Part shown: in pieces, positions 52,318 through 64,000 of the stretch
Numbering within the stretch: the first letter of the stretch is position 1
Layout of the letters: every line of letters begins with the position of its first letter
NCBI GenBank assembly: GCA_008933995.1
Contig: WARS01000016.1
Location: forward strand, 11,789,848-11,853,847
DNA from: Datnioides undecimradiatus
Lineage: Eukaryota > Chordata > Actinopteri > Lobotiformes > Datnioididae
DNA length: 64,000 bases
Direction: 5' to 3'
The notes under the pieces: generated by a model
What the model was told of the DNA's origin: nothing
What the model saw: only the letters and a program-made list of their open reading frames with translations
Databases searched by the model: none
Program-made: the position numbers and the translations under genes

Positions 52318-52390
52318 TAGTGTCCCAGTGAGTCATTAAAGTGTGACAGTGAGCCAGCACGCACAATGCCAGGACCCTGAGACTGAAACA
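52318..52390. repeat. Dispersed repeat, copy 2
   Basis: The same ordered blocks as at 47844-47902 (AGTGTCCCAG, GACA, TGAGCCAGCA, CCAGGA, GAAACA). It is probably an old interspersed element of unrecognised family. Confidence 0.6.
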
Positions 52391-52850
52391 GCAGCACTGA
52401 ATTCAACCATCATTTGTTTTATCAGTTAGATTTATGTGCTTCCTATTGTCGAATATCAAAAAAAAAGGTTCATGAAAAATGAAAAATGTGTGCCTTCACT
52501 GTGATTGATAAGCTAGTTGTTGATGGTAAGTAAAACGCCACCTCCAGTGTTTGGACTGCCTACATGTTAAACCACAATGCATATCTCAATGAGTAATGCG
52601 GCACGAGTAATTGTCTGCATTTTAAATAAATTGTATGTGACATGCCTTGAGCCCACACAGGATCTAACTTTTTGTCCAGGATATATATAAATGTTATGTT
52701 TATATACTAGTGTGTACATTATGGTGCAAAAATATTAGAAACACTGTTAAATACCTATCAGTCCAACAAAGAAGCAACAGTATCAATAGTTTCAAAATTA
52801 AATGTATGTGTAAATGTATGTTTAGTTCTGTACTGTGTGCAGCATCTTAC

Positions 52851-52905
52851 CAATGGCGATGGGAGCAAACAAAGTCGAGAGGAAGAGCAGGCATCTGGTC
52901 CACAT
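52851..52905 (-). CDS. adgrl3: adgrl3 first coding exon: start codon and signal peptide
   Basis: This exon encodes residues 1-18 plus the first base of codon 19 of latrophilin-3, an adhesion GPCR of the plasma membrane. The peptide MWTRCLLFLSTLFAPIAI is a classic signal peptide (short basic start, then a hydrophobic core) and aligns with the mammalian start, which also begins MW and has a LLAPI-like core. The ATG occupies 52903-52905. The exon ends in GCCATTG followed by the donor GTAAG (52846-52850). The split codon G|CC joins to the next exon as Ala, giving [12 protein letters not shown], with probable signal cleavage near AYG. An in-frame ATG 35 codons upstream (53008-53010) is also open; I prefer the downstream start because it puts the hydrophobic core at the N-terminus, as in mammals. 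Confidence 0.9.
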
Positions 52906-53016
52906 GACGTCTGAGGTTGACCTGGAAGTAGATATGTTGGTACTTCCTGCTGAGCCCAGACAGTCTTGTGGTGAGCTGTTTTTGTCACAGCTCAGTGTTT
53001 CTGACACCATACAGGC
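52906..53016 (-). other. adgrl3: Likely 5' UTR part of the first coding exon, with upstream in-frame ATG
   Basis: On the minus strand a pyrimidine-rich stretch ending in TTTGCAG gives a strong acceptor at 53017-53018, so the exon probably begins at 53016 and at least one non-coding exon lies further right. The 111 bases before the chosen start are open in frame and contain an ATG at 53008-53010, which would add 35 Ser/Thr-rich residues with two Cys. Whether this is UTR or an alternative N-terminus cannot be decided from sequence alone. Confidence 0.6.
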
Positions 53017-56000
53017 CTGCAAATGGACACACAGAGAGGGTTTGTTCACTTGGTTGCCTTGTCTAAACAAGTTAAAATGTATTGGGCATATCTGTACAAA
53101 AATATGTGCAGTGTATGAGGTGCAGTCACAAAATTACATGATTTCTGCTGTTCATAAATGCAATGGACCCATGACAAGCTGGCAGCAGTTGCTAGCTTAA
53201 ACTGTTGTGAGCTGGTTTGCGGTTATGTTGCACAATCAAACAACAATCATTATGTGAACAATTGCACTAAAGTATACGTGATTCTGCCTCTGCATATTTG
53301 TGCATCACCAGAATGGACCCAACTTTAGCAGAGAACAACCATTAAAAACTGTGTCAAAGCTACGCTTCATGTCTCGGATCATCGTCAGATACGACCCAGA
53401 GACCACTTGCAGTTTTAGGAGTGAAAAAGCCCATGATGTCAAAACACGAAGGCGGCATGTCAGATCAGGAGGACATGCTGGTTGTTTTTCTCTGGCATTT
53501 GTGCTGATGTGCACCATGAATTCACCCCCCCCCCAGTATCTCAGAGCTCTACTGCAGAGTTCTGAGGCATATGAGGGAGGAAATCCAGCACAAATGACCT
53601 TAATTGAACCTGAATGGCACAGCGCAGGCGCACAGCGCATTTAAGGTGCGCAAGATATCTTGGGCTTCACCTTCACAACTGCTGCTCCCCACTCACCCAA
53701 GTTACTGGATTTGGCAGCAGTAACTTGAATTCCAAACTGAACTGAGAGCACAAGACAGCTACTTTAAAGGTGGTCAAATTTAAATCACTATAGACATAGT
53801 TGTGAAGGCAGCTTGTATACAAAATTACCCATGTCTTTACCCTAACAGACCGTATTTACCCCCCAGATACCTCAGCCTCAGACGCACATACGACCGACCG
53901 TTAGACCTCTAATAACTGACAAATCCCAAGCACACAGCACAAACACTTGACAAAAAACCAATAGCAGAAATCTGTAAAAGTGCAAATTCAACAAATCATC
54001 TTTCTCATCATTTCCAATAAACATCTTCAACAACACCGACAAAGTTTATGCAGCAAAAGAAAACATTCCCTGATCCCCCATTACTCTGTTTACATATGGC
54101 AGATTGATGCTTTAACAAACAGCACTTAACAGAGGTCAATGCAGCTTCCTGTAGACGTATGTCACAGTATAGACTGCAGTTTACAGACTAGACAGGAATC
54201 AATAATTATCTTAAACGATGCTGAGAGAAATACAGAGAGCACAGAACGATTACGAGACAAAATAGTGACTCGGTTGTTATAAAAAAAACTCTAGGCTGAC
54301 ACAATATGAGGAAGCTCTCCTGAACATGAAGAACATGTTAAAACATGATTTGAAGATTTATGGTGATGGCAAACAGAGTTTTCATTCAGATACTGTTAAC
54401 AAGTCCACTATATGTAGACCTACCATTCAATGAAAAGTACAGTCGGATAAGGTTGTTACTGTCAAACTGATCCCATAATGATGGATGCACACTGCTGAGT
54501 GGCAAACACGATCCATTATGTAACTCACAATAGCCAAGGAACTACTTTAATTCCAAAGACATTTGTTTGAGATACTACTAGGCAATCCATCCATCATGAA
54601 GTTGTTCCTAAATTGTCATTTTATTGTCTTTAGAGTCTCAAATTATCTCACATTTTGAAGTAACTGTTTCTAAAGAAATCAAGAGGTGTTCTGATTTTTG
54701 CGGTTCTTACAGCTCCAGTACAGCTTGAGTAAAAGTGAGATGACACAAACACTAGGAAGAACAGGGAAATTTGTACCAATGAACATTTTACAAGACAACA
54801 GAGCATATGCTGAATAATCTATGAACGGCAAATCTGTGAAGGAAACGCAAGACTAAATGCTAAATGTTGGCCAAAAAAAATGGAAAAACACGATAAAATG
54901 GTGCTTAATGTTTGCATAATGATGCTGCCGTCTGTATTAGGATTCACTTCACTTGGTATTCCACATCAGCATCAAAGTGTGAAATGTATTGATGTTCCAA
55001 TCTAATTGTTCATTTCATGGTCTATCAGCGATAAACAATTAATAAGAGGATGGTCTCTGAGATTAGTTATAGCAGTGACAGACTGGTAAGCATCTTCTTT
55101 TCTCAACTGATTAAGCTGACCAGCATTGTTCAATCACTTGCTCACTCGCCCACTCGCTCAACCGACAACCAGCTCAATCACTTTCTTTCTGCACTCCCAA
55201 ATTCACTTTTTAATTGTGAAAAACTGCAATATTCACCCATTTCCTCTGTCAAAGACGGCAGAGGGAGCATTATGCAATCATTCATGCCGATGTCAAATGA
55301 ACATCATTTTTCATGGGAGCAGTTCAAAGGTAACAGCAGCCTTATTTTGTGTCTAAATGTTCACTGTTCTCAAGGGAGCCCGTAGCCAGCTCCGGATAAA
55401 CAGCCATGTAAAGTTTGTGTGTGTGAGTGTGCGTGTGTCTGACTGTGAGAGAGACAGCAGAAATTTGCGACAGCCAGGACAGATGGCGTAAAGCGGACAG
55501 CCAGAGCCATGGGAAATACATCATGTGTAACAGAGACTATTGATCAGTGTGACCATATCATTTTGGCCCAGCAGAGACCAAGACAATAGCCAGCTATCTC
55601 CGTCATACCACACTGTGAAGGCAAATAGCTACTTTGGCACAGTCTCTCTGCCTTAGATATTTTTGGATGGCTACAACTACTGATATAAGAATACCAGATT
55701 TTTCTTTTTATTTATAGAAGCTGTCAGAATGATACAGACTTCTCTATAACCACCAGAGACATACTACATATGCATAATGCATCTTCTGAACATCTACGAT
55801 GACAAAACGCCTCACGCTGCAGACAGGACAGATAGACAGAAATACCCAGAGGCATATGTACACTGCAGAATCTGAATCTCTGGGAACAGACCCATACCAG
55901 AGACACACAGGATGATAAGAGCTGTACAGTCATCTGAGGTTTATATGGATTCTGTTCTATTTAGGATGTCAAAATAAAACCTTGAAATTGAAAATTAAAT

Positions 56001-58155
56001 TAAAATTACTGTTAAATTAATTTCACTAAAGATTGGAAGAGAAAATTCTATTTGCATTCCAGCAGATAATAGTCCTTTGCTTGTATCCAGTCAGTTCAAA
56101 CTTCAGTTTTTCACATTTTCTAGACTTTTAATTTTTACTTCTGAATAGTTCAGAATAATTCTGTATCAAGTGGAAAGATGTAATGACAACCCCTGGATTA
56201 CTAACTCAGATCTACACATTTCTATTTTACAAGATCTGTAAAGGTTTACCTTCAGATGTGTGGGAAGGACTCACATTTCAACTACGACTGTGAGGAAAAA
56301 CTGTGAAAATGCTGCCCATCTTCTTTTGTCTTTTTTTTTAACTTGACCTCAACTTATCCATCTTATCGATGCTAGTCTCTTGATATCCAAATCTATTTTT
56401 CAATAAAGCACCAGTCAAAAAAGCAGCAGAGTTACGCAAACCAAAACGGAACCAACCGAGAGAAGAAGAAGAAAAGCTCAGAGTACGGTTTTAATCCCTG
56501 CCAGTTTGAATCACCATGGGCCTTCTGTTAAACCATCTTCAAAATAACCTCCAATGCTTCACTTACACACATATTCACCTTTCTAAATATCAGGTAGTGC
56601 AACGGAATCGATGGAGAGTGAATTCATATCCGCTAACAGTTCCTGACAAATCCATAATGGCACCAAAGTGATAGAATCACAGTGGACTCCCGTGCTCTAT
56701 TCTTCTCCCCGCTTAAACAACTCAACAAGCTGCCCCATTTTGATTGATTGGTCCCTAACTCGGTTGAACATGAGCAATCTGACCAGCTGTCCCCAGCTAG
56801 ACACAGGAGGCATACACTGACATATGGCCCGACGCCACCAGCCACAGCATTCCACTGTTCCATAATTCAAAAGCTATTCCATCACCCCGTATGCTCTGCC
56901 ACCATCTCACCCATCAGCTAATTAACCCTCTCATTTCCACCACGCTTACGGTGCCTTCGCAGACAATAGTTGCGTGAGAGCCTCGAGCAGTCCAGGACTA
57001 ATCTAAACTCAAATCACTCAAGTTATGTTCATAATTCAGCAGGGCTGCATCCTCCCATATGCTCGCATAATGACGTAAAAATATGTTCCATCTACAGAGT
57101 CCACAATGCATAAACAATGGTGGTCGCCCAAAGCATTGCCCTGTTTCTCTAACCTGTTTCCTTTCATTAGCTCAATGCGTTGATTGGTTAATATATTATG
57201 AATAAACAGGCAGTAATGGTGCTAATTATCAGAACATATGTGATGTGTTTACACCACGTATTCATCCTTTGATTGTGCACATAAGGTTTGGCAAACATCA
57301 TATGCCCCGTCTGAACCCACTGACTGTTAAAATGATGAAATAATCGAGCCATATATTTTAAATGAATTCAATATTTCCTATCCTGAGCTAGTTATATCTC
57401 ACTGGAGACCTTCGCTGGCAGACTGGCAGCATCTGCATAAATCTGAGCAAAACATCAGCTAATAAGCAGGATCAGACCAAAACAAATAGCCGCCCCTGGA
57501 TCCAAGTCCATTGCTATACCTGCTGTTTCTCTCCAGCTCTGCCTCAGTTTTACATGCTCTGCAGATATCTGTTAATTATTCCAGAAACACAACATATGTG
57601 ACATTTCTGTTTCTTTCATTCTGCTTTGCCACAAATGTTTATGTATAAAATTCACAGTATCTTTGATGAAAACGATTTATAATTTAGTTTAGATTGGTGT
57701 GACCTTATTAAATACATTAAATTGTTTTTCAACAACAACCTATTATTTAGTGTAACACAAGGACAATCTGCTCCCCGATATTGCTGCATGCATAACTGAC
57801 TTGGTCTTTATGTCCTATATTTTCCCACCCTGAATCTTCATTTCCTACAGGGTGGGCATTAAAAGATCTGTTGCCAGTGCCACGACACTCACCGACTACA
57901 CTGCATGCATCTATGAACTAATTGATGTTGGGTTGATTCTGAGCACAGAGGCAGCCTGACCCCACATATGTGAGTGTGTGTGGGCCTGCATGCATGTGTG
58001 TGTTTCAGTTCCCTAACGAGAGTCCTGCCTGTCACTGCACTCCTCATTCTGGGATTCTCTTTCTCACTAATGACTGCTGACTGGATTGGGCTACCTTGTC
58101 AACGCACGTCACACGCACGTACTCGTGCATGTGCCCTTACGTACACACATTTACA

Positions 58156-58181
58156 TACACACACACACACACACACACACA
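58156..58181. repeat. (CA)n microsatellite
   Basis: About 12 CA units followed by GGCACACA variants. Confidence 0.94.
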
Positions 58182-60180
58182 GGCACACAGGCACACACAC
58201 ACATGCTTATCACTGGGAGACCAGATGCCCTGGTCCCTCAGCCTCTAGGCAAAGAGTTTTAAATGCGTTCATGCTGCATCTGTAGTCTACCCTGCGCTTA
58301 TACCTAAAGGAATACTATGTGGAAGTGTGTGTGTGTGTATAAGTCATAAAATAATTATAAATATGAAAGTAAAAAGTATTTATATGGTCTCCCTAATTAG
58401 CGCGTCAGTAGAAGCAAGTAATTGGGCATTTGTTGGGATATTTGTTACCTGCTACCTCTGGAGAAAATAACTGATGTGTCTGTCCAAAACAATAACAATA
58501 CACTGAAGAATATACTTTCAAATGTTCTCTTATATATATTTATATATGTGCACACGAAGCCCTACCAGTTTGGTGTGCAGTGGACTATAATTACACAGGA
58601 AGAAGGTCAGCAGCTTATGCATTCTTTTTCCCTTGCCATTTCTCCTCATTTAGTTTTTCTTCACCTGTTCTTTTCTTCACCCTCTTTAGTCTTTTAGTTG
58701 TTCATTCTTTGCTCTGTTGGAGAGAAGTCTGAGCGGAACAAAGCTCAGGGGGCCATGCACCGTGTTCAGTAAAATGGCATGTGTCCGCCAAGCCACGGTA
58801 AATTACCTCCAGTTGGCTTGCTAGGCTAGGTTTAACCACAATGGACCATTTCTGTGTGTGTGTGATGGAAAGGGTTGGAATGAGGTTGTGTGGGTGACCA
58901 AGTGTGAGTGGGTATGGGTAGTGCAGCAAATTATCATCAGCGCAGGTAGACAGGCTCGGAGAATTTTGATTAGAGTGACCATGCACACATACATGCGCAC
59001 GCACAAACACGCACATAAACACACAATCTCAGGTAGCTAATTTGGCAGCGTGCAGCCGAAGAAATGACTAATCAGGATAAGACCTGGTGGGAGTCTGGCC
59101 TGTGGCCAGTAATGAGAGACATAAGACACATGTGCGCATGCAAACAAGCACATGAGAAGACACATTCATACCAAGCATGCAAAATGCAAAACAAAGACAT
59201 GCACTCAGACCCTCAAACCACTGTGTGAGATTCTGAATAGAAGGCCCACCCTCATAATTTCACTGTGCCGATGATGCCTGAAGACACTGATTAGCAGCGA
59301 GTGGCCCCTTAGCGTGACCAGAGGCTCAGGGAAAACATACTGTCGACTCCCGACAATATGGATGTCTTGACATGTCGGCCACAACACGTATCTTTACTGT
59401 TGCATGTGCCCGGGTGTTTTGGGAAGGGGGGAGTTTGCATACAAGCCCCCTCGGACCACATTAAAATCACAATTAATAATGAGTCAATGTCACATGTTTG
59501 TGCTGACCAAATGTTAACTCAACAAGACAGACAGTCACGTCAGCTTGTGTCTCTCATTTTGAATCTATACATTTGGCTTGTACAGCCAGATGCAGTACGG
59601 CTGCTCCCACTGGCTATTTTCTAACATGTACAGGATATACACAAAGGCGAGTGTACGCATGTGTGTGCGGGTGTGTGTGTGTGATTTGGTGGGTGAGGGG
59701 TTGGTTCACTGTGGAATGTGCACAACTGTCATTGTGCCCTGAAGACTAGTGGCCTGGCTGGCAATTTATTTCATACAGCGCTGGTTGTAAATCCTTTGTG
59801 TGGCTTCACAGCAAAGTACCGCAGAGTGCTGGAGTGTAGCCTTAAAGGTATAGGTCACCCCCACATCAGTATGACATGTTTTGGTCATTGTTGTCTCAAA
59901 TCAAAATCCTCAGTGGAAAAATGAATGGCAGCAGTTTACCTCTGTCTTGTTCTATGTAGTATATTGGCTGATTTTTGTAATCTCCCTATTTGTTGGATTT
60001 AAATTTGTAATTGTGCTTTTTATATTATTTGATCAAAGTATTTATTATATTTGAATATTTTATGATCAGGCATAATTGAGTGGGACATAACGGAGGAAAG
60101 CTGAACCTTGTCTCTTTGCATTTCCATTTTTACTTTAAAGAGATCTATCTCTTTAAAATCATTTCCACATTAAAATAGTT

Positions 60181-60530
60181 CAAAGCTCTGGGCTGCGCAC
60201 CTCATCCTCTCCCTCCATGTTAGACATTCTATGCCCGTCAGAAAATTGCATCTGGGGAGGCTCCGGCTTTGACCGGACCACTGCTGTTTCCGCATGGCTG
60301 CCTCTGGCTGCTCTGAGGACGCTCCCAGAAATCCGATGCACCAAAACCACCCTGAAAATCCACCGCCAACGACCTCGTCTGTAAGGCACTGCCGTTTTGA
60401 TTCCTCAACGCCTGGCGGCTAGACACCACGCTCTGTTCTGCTCTGCTCTGAACTTCCTAATGCTCCAGTCTAATCAACTCTGCGCGCCCTCCCTCCCTCA
60501 TGAGACAAGACGGGCTAAGGCGGGGATGTG
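60181..60530. promoter_or_regulatory. CpG-rich patch, candidate promoter or non-coding first exon
   Basis: I count about 18 CpGs in roughly 350 bases, far above the surrounding DNA, followed on the right by a long purine-rich GGAGAGG-type stretch. It lies about 7 kb upstream of the adgrl3 start codon in gene orientation. A CpG cluster there suits a promoter or first exon, but no TATA box or convincing donor was identified and orientation is unproven. Confidence 0.3.
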
Positions 60531-61769
60531 AGAGGGAGAATGGAGAGGGGGAGGAGAAGTGGAGGAGAGGTGGAGAGAGGAGAAGAGATGGAGTATATGG
60601 CGGGGGGATGAAGGAGGAGATGCATGGATGAGGTCAGGGAGGAAAAAGGCTGAGGATGATAGAGATGGAAAGATGGGATAAAGGAGGAGTTACAGAGGCA
60701 TCGAGACAGGGAGGATGGAGGGAGGCAGCGGGAGAGAGAGGGAGAGCCAAAAGCGATCAGAGTGAGTCGGGGAGACTCTTAAAGCAAGTTAATAACCTTA
60801 GGCATTTATCTTGTTCCTCACTGTACCCTACTTGGACACAGATTCATGCAACAAAATCAGACATCAGAGGACATCAGATAGTGGTGTACAAAGATCAACT
60901 GTCAAATGTACCAGGGGAAATATGTGCATTAAATTCAAAGCCAAAACACAGGACATTACTACACATATTGTGGGTAACTATAGAACAACTATAGGTAAAA
61001 ACAAGCTGCAGTGAGTGCACTCTTACTAGTTAAGGTGAACACAGTTAGACTTAGCTAAAGGTAATTTACAGACATTTTGAGAATGAGAATGGATCACCAT
61101 ATACAATAGTCCAGCTAAACACTAACTAGTCAAGCTACAATGCCCTTTCTATTATATAAACGTGGAATACAGTAGCTAACTGTATCTCAGTTACTGCTGT
61201 CTACCTTCGTAAGGCATATAGTGTGGCAGTATGTAACAGATTTGAAACTGCTTATTACTCCTATCTGTGTGTGGTCAATATTTTTTCATCTAGTAGAGTA
61301 GATTTGTTCACGTCAGCTATTGACAAAGCAAGAATAGATAAATAAATGCATACAACAAACAACAGCACCACAGAAAAATGTGCACACATGCATATACACA
61401 CACGCATTTTACAGTCTTTCAATCCTGCGTGGCTGTGCAGCTGAGTAACCCATAAGGGGGAAGTTAATGGTTTACAAAACTATGTATGATACAATCAATT
61501 ATGTCAACTACAGATGCAGTGATGTTGATTCCACTGCCGCGGCTGTTGTTTTCCTCCCTTTGATTCATCTGTCTTCTTCTTCATAAGAACCCTTTCTCTC
61601 CCCCATTGCCATCTCCCTCTCTTCCTCTCCGTCACTGTGCTCTGAACCCAGTACTGTCACAATGGATCCGTCAGAGCCATGCCTTAAAGCCAGAGGCAGG
61701 GAGAGGCAAAGTTTGTGTGTGTGTGATTGTGTTTGTGTGAGAGAGAAGAAGGAGGAGAGGGAGAGAGAC

Positions 61770-61779
<10 letters not shown>

Positions 61780-61818
<39 letters not shown>
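61780..61818. repeat. (CAGA)n tetranucleotide repeat
   Basis: About nine tandem CAGA units, preceded by a GA-rich stretch. Confidence 0.95.
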
Positions 61819-64000
61819 AAGTTGTCCTGTACAGTATAGAGAACAGCCACCTCAGCAGTGAATGATGCTGCATCAAAGAGGAGGCAAACAAACAGGCAGG
61901 ATACGACACTCGTGGCCTAGATTTAAACCCTCATGAAAGGGCTGGGCTTGGTTAGCAGAAGAATACATTCAATGTTCACATGTAGTCTTGTTCTTGAGCC
62001 TTTTCTTCCATTTATCAATTTTTTTCTATTCTGTTTTCTTCCTGTATTTATTCTGATCCCCTATTCTGATCCTCTTTCCTTGTTTACTTATTTGCTTTTA
62101 ACTATTCTTCCCTCTTGCTGCCCTTTTTCCCCATTTTGTCTTTTATCTAATGCTGCCTGCTCTGTTCCCTCTATCATCCACCCTGTCAATCAGGCTGCCT
62201 CCGTTGCTCTGTAACGAAGATTAAAAATGTTTGCCATCTTCAGGTCCTCCACACTCATTGTTCTCCATTTTAAAACAACCTCACATGAAAGACATCTGAA
62301 TATTCTCAGGACCTAGATAATGAGATTCCCACTTAGGCAGTATGTTTATTTCCTACGTTTTATGTTTTTTTTTGCTACGTAGGTCCCAATACTTTCCCAG
62401 AAATACACACATGCAAACTTTCAAAGATTTGTTCAGAATCAGCAAATTAAAGTTCACTGATTCACTTAGAGAAAAAGTGATTTCTGCATAAGACATTAGG
62501 GCCAAACCTTTGCCTCTTGCATTGCAGAGCAGATATGAACTGTGTATATCAGGGCTTTGAAATATTTATTCAAAAAGGCCTTTCTGGGGCCCTTACTGGG
62601 CCCTGTTCATAATTTAATAATGCATAAGCACCAACACTGGTATATAAATATGAAAGGAGGCACTTAACGCTAGATTGTCTAACTGCTGAGAAAATGGCAT
62701 TGGAAATACAGAGAGATCTACCTAAGAGGAGAGTATATTCATTTGCAGACTTTAACCTTGACTCCTGTGGAAGAAAATGCGCTGCTATACAAAAAAAATA
62801 TTTCCGTCACAGATATTGTGGAGTAACATTAACACTACAATCTCTTTGAGTCCCTTTGCTGGCTGCGCTACTCAGAGCGATAATGTGTGTAAAATGTCTC
62901 ATGACAGATGTCCACAGTGATAGGAGAGTATGTGTCTACAAACACTTTTGTTAGATGTCACTTCTTCACTTCTCCATGGAAACATGGAAACCAAAGAAAA
63001 GATTTTCTTCAAAGTTTACTGGGATTGAAGCGCTGCAGCGGTGGTAATTCAGTGCTAGAAATGTACCTGGAACATTAATACATAAAAATGAAGATTTATT
63101 ACTGTTCCCCGCTGGGCTGAGGCTGAGCTTTAGTTTTCAACTTGTCGGCTAAAAAAAAGGCTTGGCATATGATTGGATTTAAGTTCAAACTGTCATCAGC
63201 CTCACGGAGAAAGCTATAAATATAATTTCTGTGTTATCAAACATTTGTTAAAGAGCTATTCTAGAGTCATTCACCCCCCCATATGCATCGCACCCACTAT
63301 CTTTATAATGATATTCAATGATGTTTGAAATGCGAGCCTGTAAGAGCCACTGTTCCGTGATTGCAAGGCAATGTGGTTATTTTCTGCACCGGCACAGACC
63401 ACAACTGTTGCATTTTTGATAAGCTGCATCCATCACTTTTTTTTCCCTGAAATAGCATAAAACTGGTGATACAATGGGCTCCTGCAGGATGTATGTGTGC
63501 TGATTTTGAAGCAATCAATGGAGACAGCAAAGGTAAACACAGTGCTAAATGTCAGCTATGGTGATTGCACTGCCACAATATCATCTCTGGGCGGGAGACC
63601 CAAATAACCAAAATCAATAATCTAATCATTTCATATTCAAATCACGCAGGGTAGAGGTCTGGATCTTATTGCAGTTTCATATCCCTGGTGTGCTGATGTA
63701 TTCCAATCAACATACCAGAGTAGGCAGATGCATTGGAAATACAGTAACTCAAAGAAGCATCTGGTGGACCTCATCTGTTATCATGTATCTCCATTCTGTA
63801 ATAGATTTTTGAATGTTTATCGTTTCTTGTATCTGATGCTGACATACGTGTAGGTTGCTATACCTTTCATTACTGTTGTATGCATACATAGGCTTTACAT
63901 GGTCATGGTGTTTCTGCACCATATGTTGTGCTTCAAATTAGTCTGGTATTTTAAACTGATGTTTACAGTGTTTCGTATAAAATTAAGTACAGAAGGAGTG

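Larger units (their letters stand above)
46862..52850 (-). other. adgrl3: adgrl3 intron after the signal-peptide exon
   Basis: About 6.0 kb. It contains a perfect 13-bp stem hairpin (47541-47573), two copies of a short dispersed repeat (47844-47902 and 52318-52390), a (CAAAT)5 run, a (CA)13 run and a patch at 50600-50990 that resembles old transposon-derived DNA. No exon was recognised. Confidence 0.8.
53017..64000 (-). other. Region upstream of the first coding exon (5' intron or flank)
   Basis: About 11 kb without a recognisable coding exon. Because the first coding exon has a strong acceptor at 53017-53018, part of this is probably a 5' UTR intron. It includes AT-rich, conserved-looking blocks around 57000-57260, a (CA)12 run, a CpG-rich patch (60181-60530) and a (CAGA)n run. 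Short open frames at 53300-53644 on both strands have no recognisable homology. Confidence 0.65.

Noticed and set aside
53300..53644. Overlapping open frames of about 110 codons on both strands upstream of the gene
   Set aside because: No homology recognised; both strands being open suggests a slightly GC-richer chance region.
1..64000. Possibility of a bacterial, phage or CRISPR-type system
   Set aside because: No dense coding, operons, ribosome binding sites or spaced direct repeats. The window is intron-rich vertebrate DNA with a single recognised gene.

Overview
The window is one stretch of vertebrate nuclear DNA, almost certainly from a ray-finned (teleost) fish. It carries the 5' half of a single gene on the minus strand: adgrl3 (latrophilin-3, lphn3), an adhesion G-protein-coupled receptor. 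Three things point to a fish: coding exons separated by 0.8-13 kb introns, far shorter than the mammalian locus; a very high density of (CA)n/(GT)n and purine microsatellites; and protein that is close, but not identical, to mammalian ADGRL3. No prokaryotic gene, CRISPR array, rRNA or tRNA was seen, and no other convincing protein-coding gene on either strand.

Ten exons, read right to left, splice in frame with canonical AG/GT borders and matching phases: 52851-52905 (start codon and signal peptide), 46648-46861 and 33067-33176 (RBL/SUEL lectin domain), 25949-25963 (a 15-nt microexon encoding KVEQK), 23989-24777 (complete olfactomedin domain), 12061-12483 (Gly/Ser/Thr/Pro stalk and start of HormR), 11126-11229 (rest of HormR), 10076-10261, 8490-8528 (39 nt) and 2287-2470 (N-terminal part of the GAIN domain). 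Together they give 2119 coding bases: 706 complete codons plus one base. The rest of GAIN, the GPS, the seven-helix domain and the cytoplasmic tail must lie to the left of base 1. The paralogue call rests on adgrl3-specific stretches such as [25 protein letters not shown] and GQTAKQPCP, which differ in the adgrl1 and adgrl2 families.

The receptor works as a synaptic adhesion protein: in the family, the lectin domain binds teneurins and the olfactomedin domain binds FLRTs. The microexon sits exactly in the linker between these two domains. The remainder of the window is intron (about 2.3 kb at the left edge, nine introns, one of which holds the microexon) plus about 11 kb of sequence upstream of the first coding exon. 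That upstream part contains a CpG-rich patch (60181-60530) that could be a promoter or a non-coding first exon. Intronic content is mostly simple repeats, a few hairpins and short duplicated repeats, and AT-rich blocks that look like conserved non-coding elements.

I found no undescribed multi-gene system. The most useful second-look items are the neural-type microexon with its pyrimidine tract and UGC motif, a (UG)17 tract just upstream of the 39-nt exon, an expanded glycine/serine/threonine stalk, and an unexplained CpG-retaining open frame at 9401-9583.
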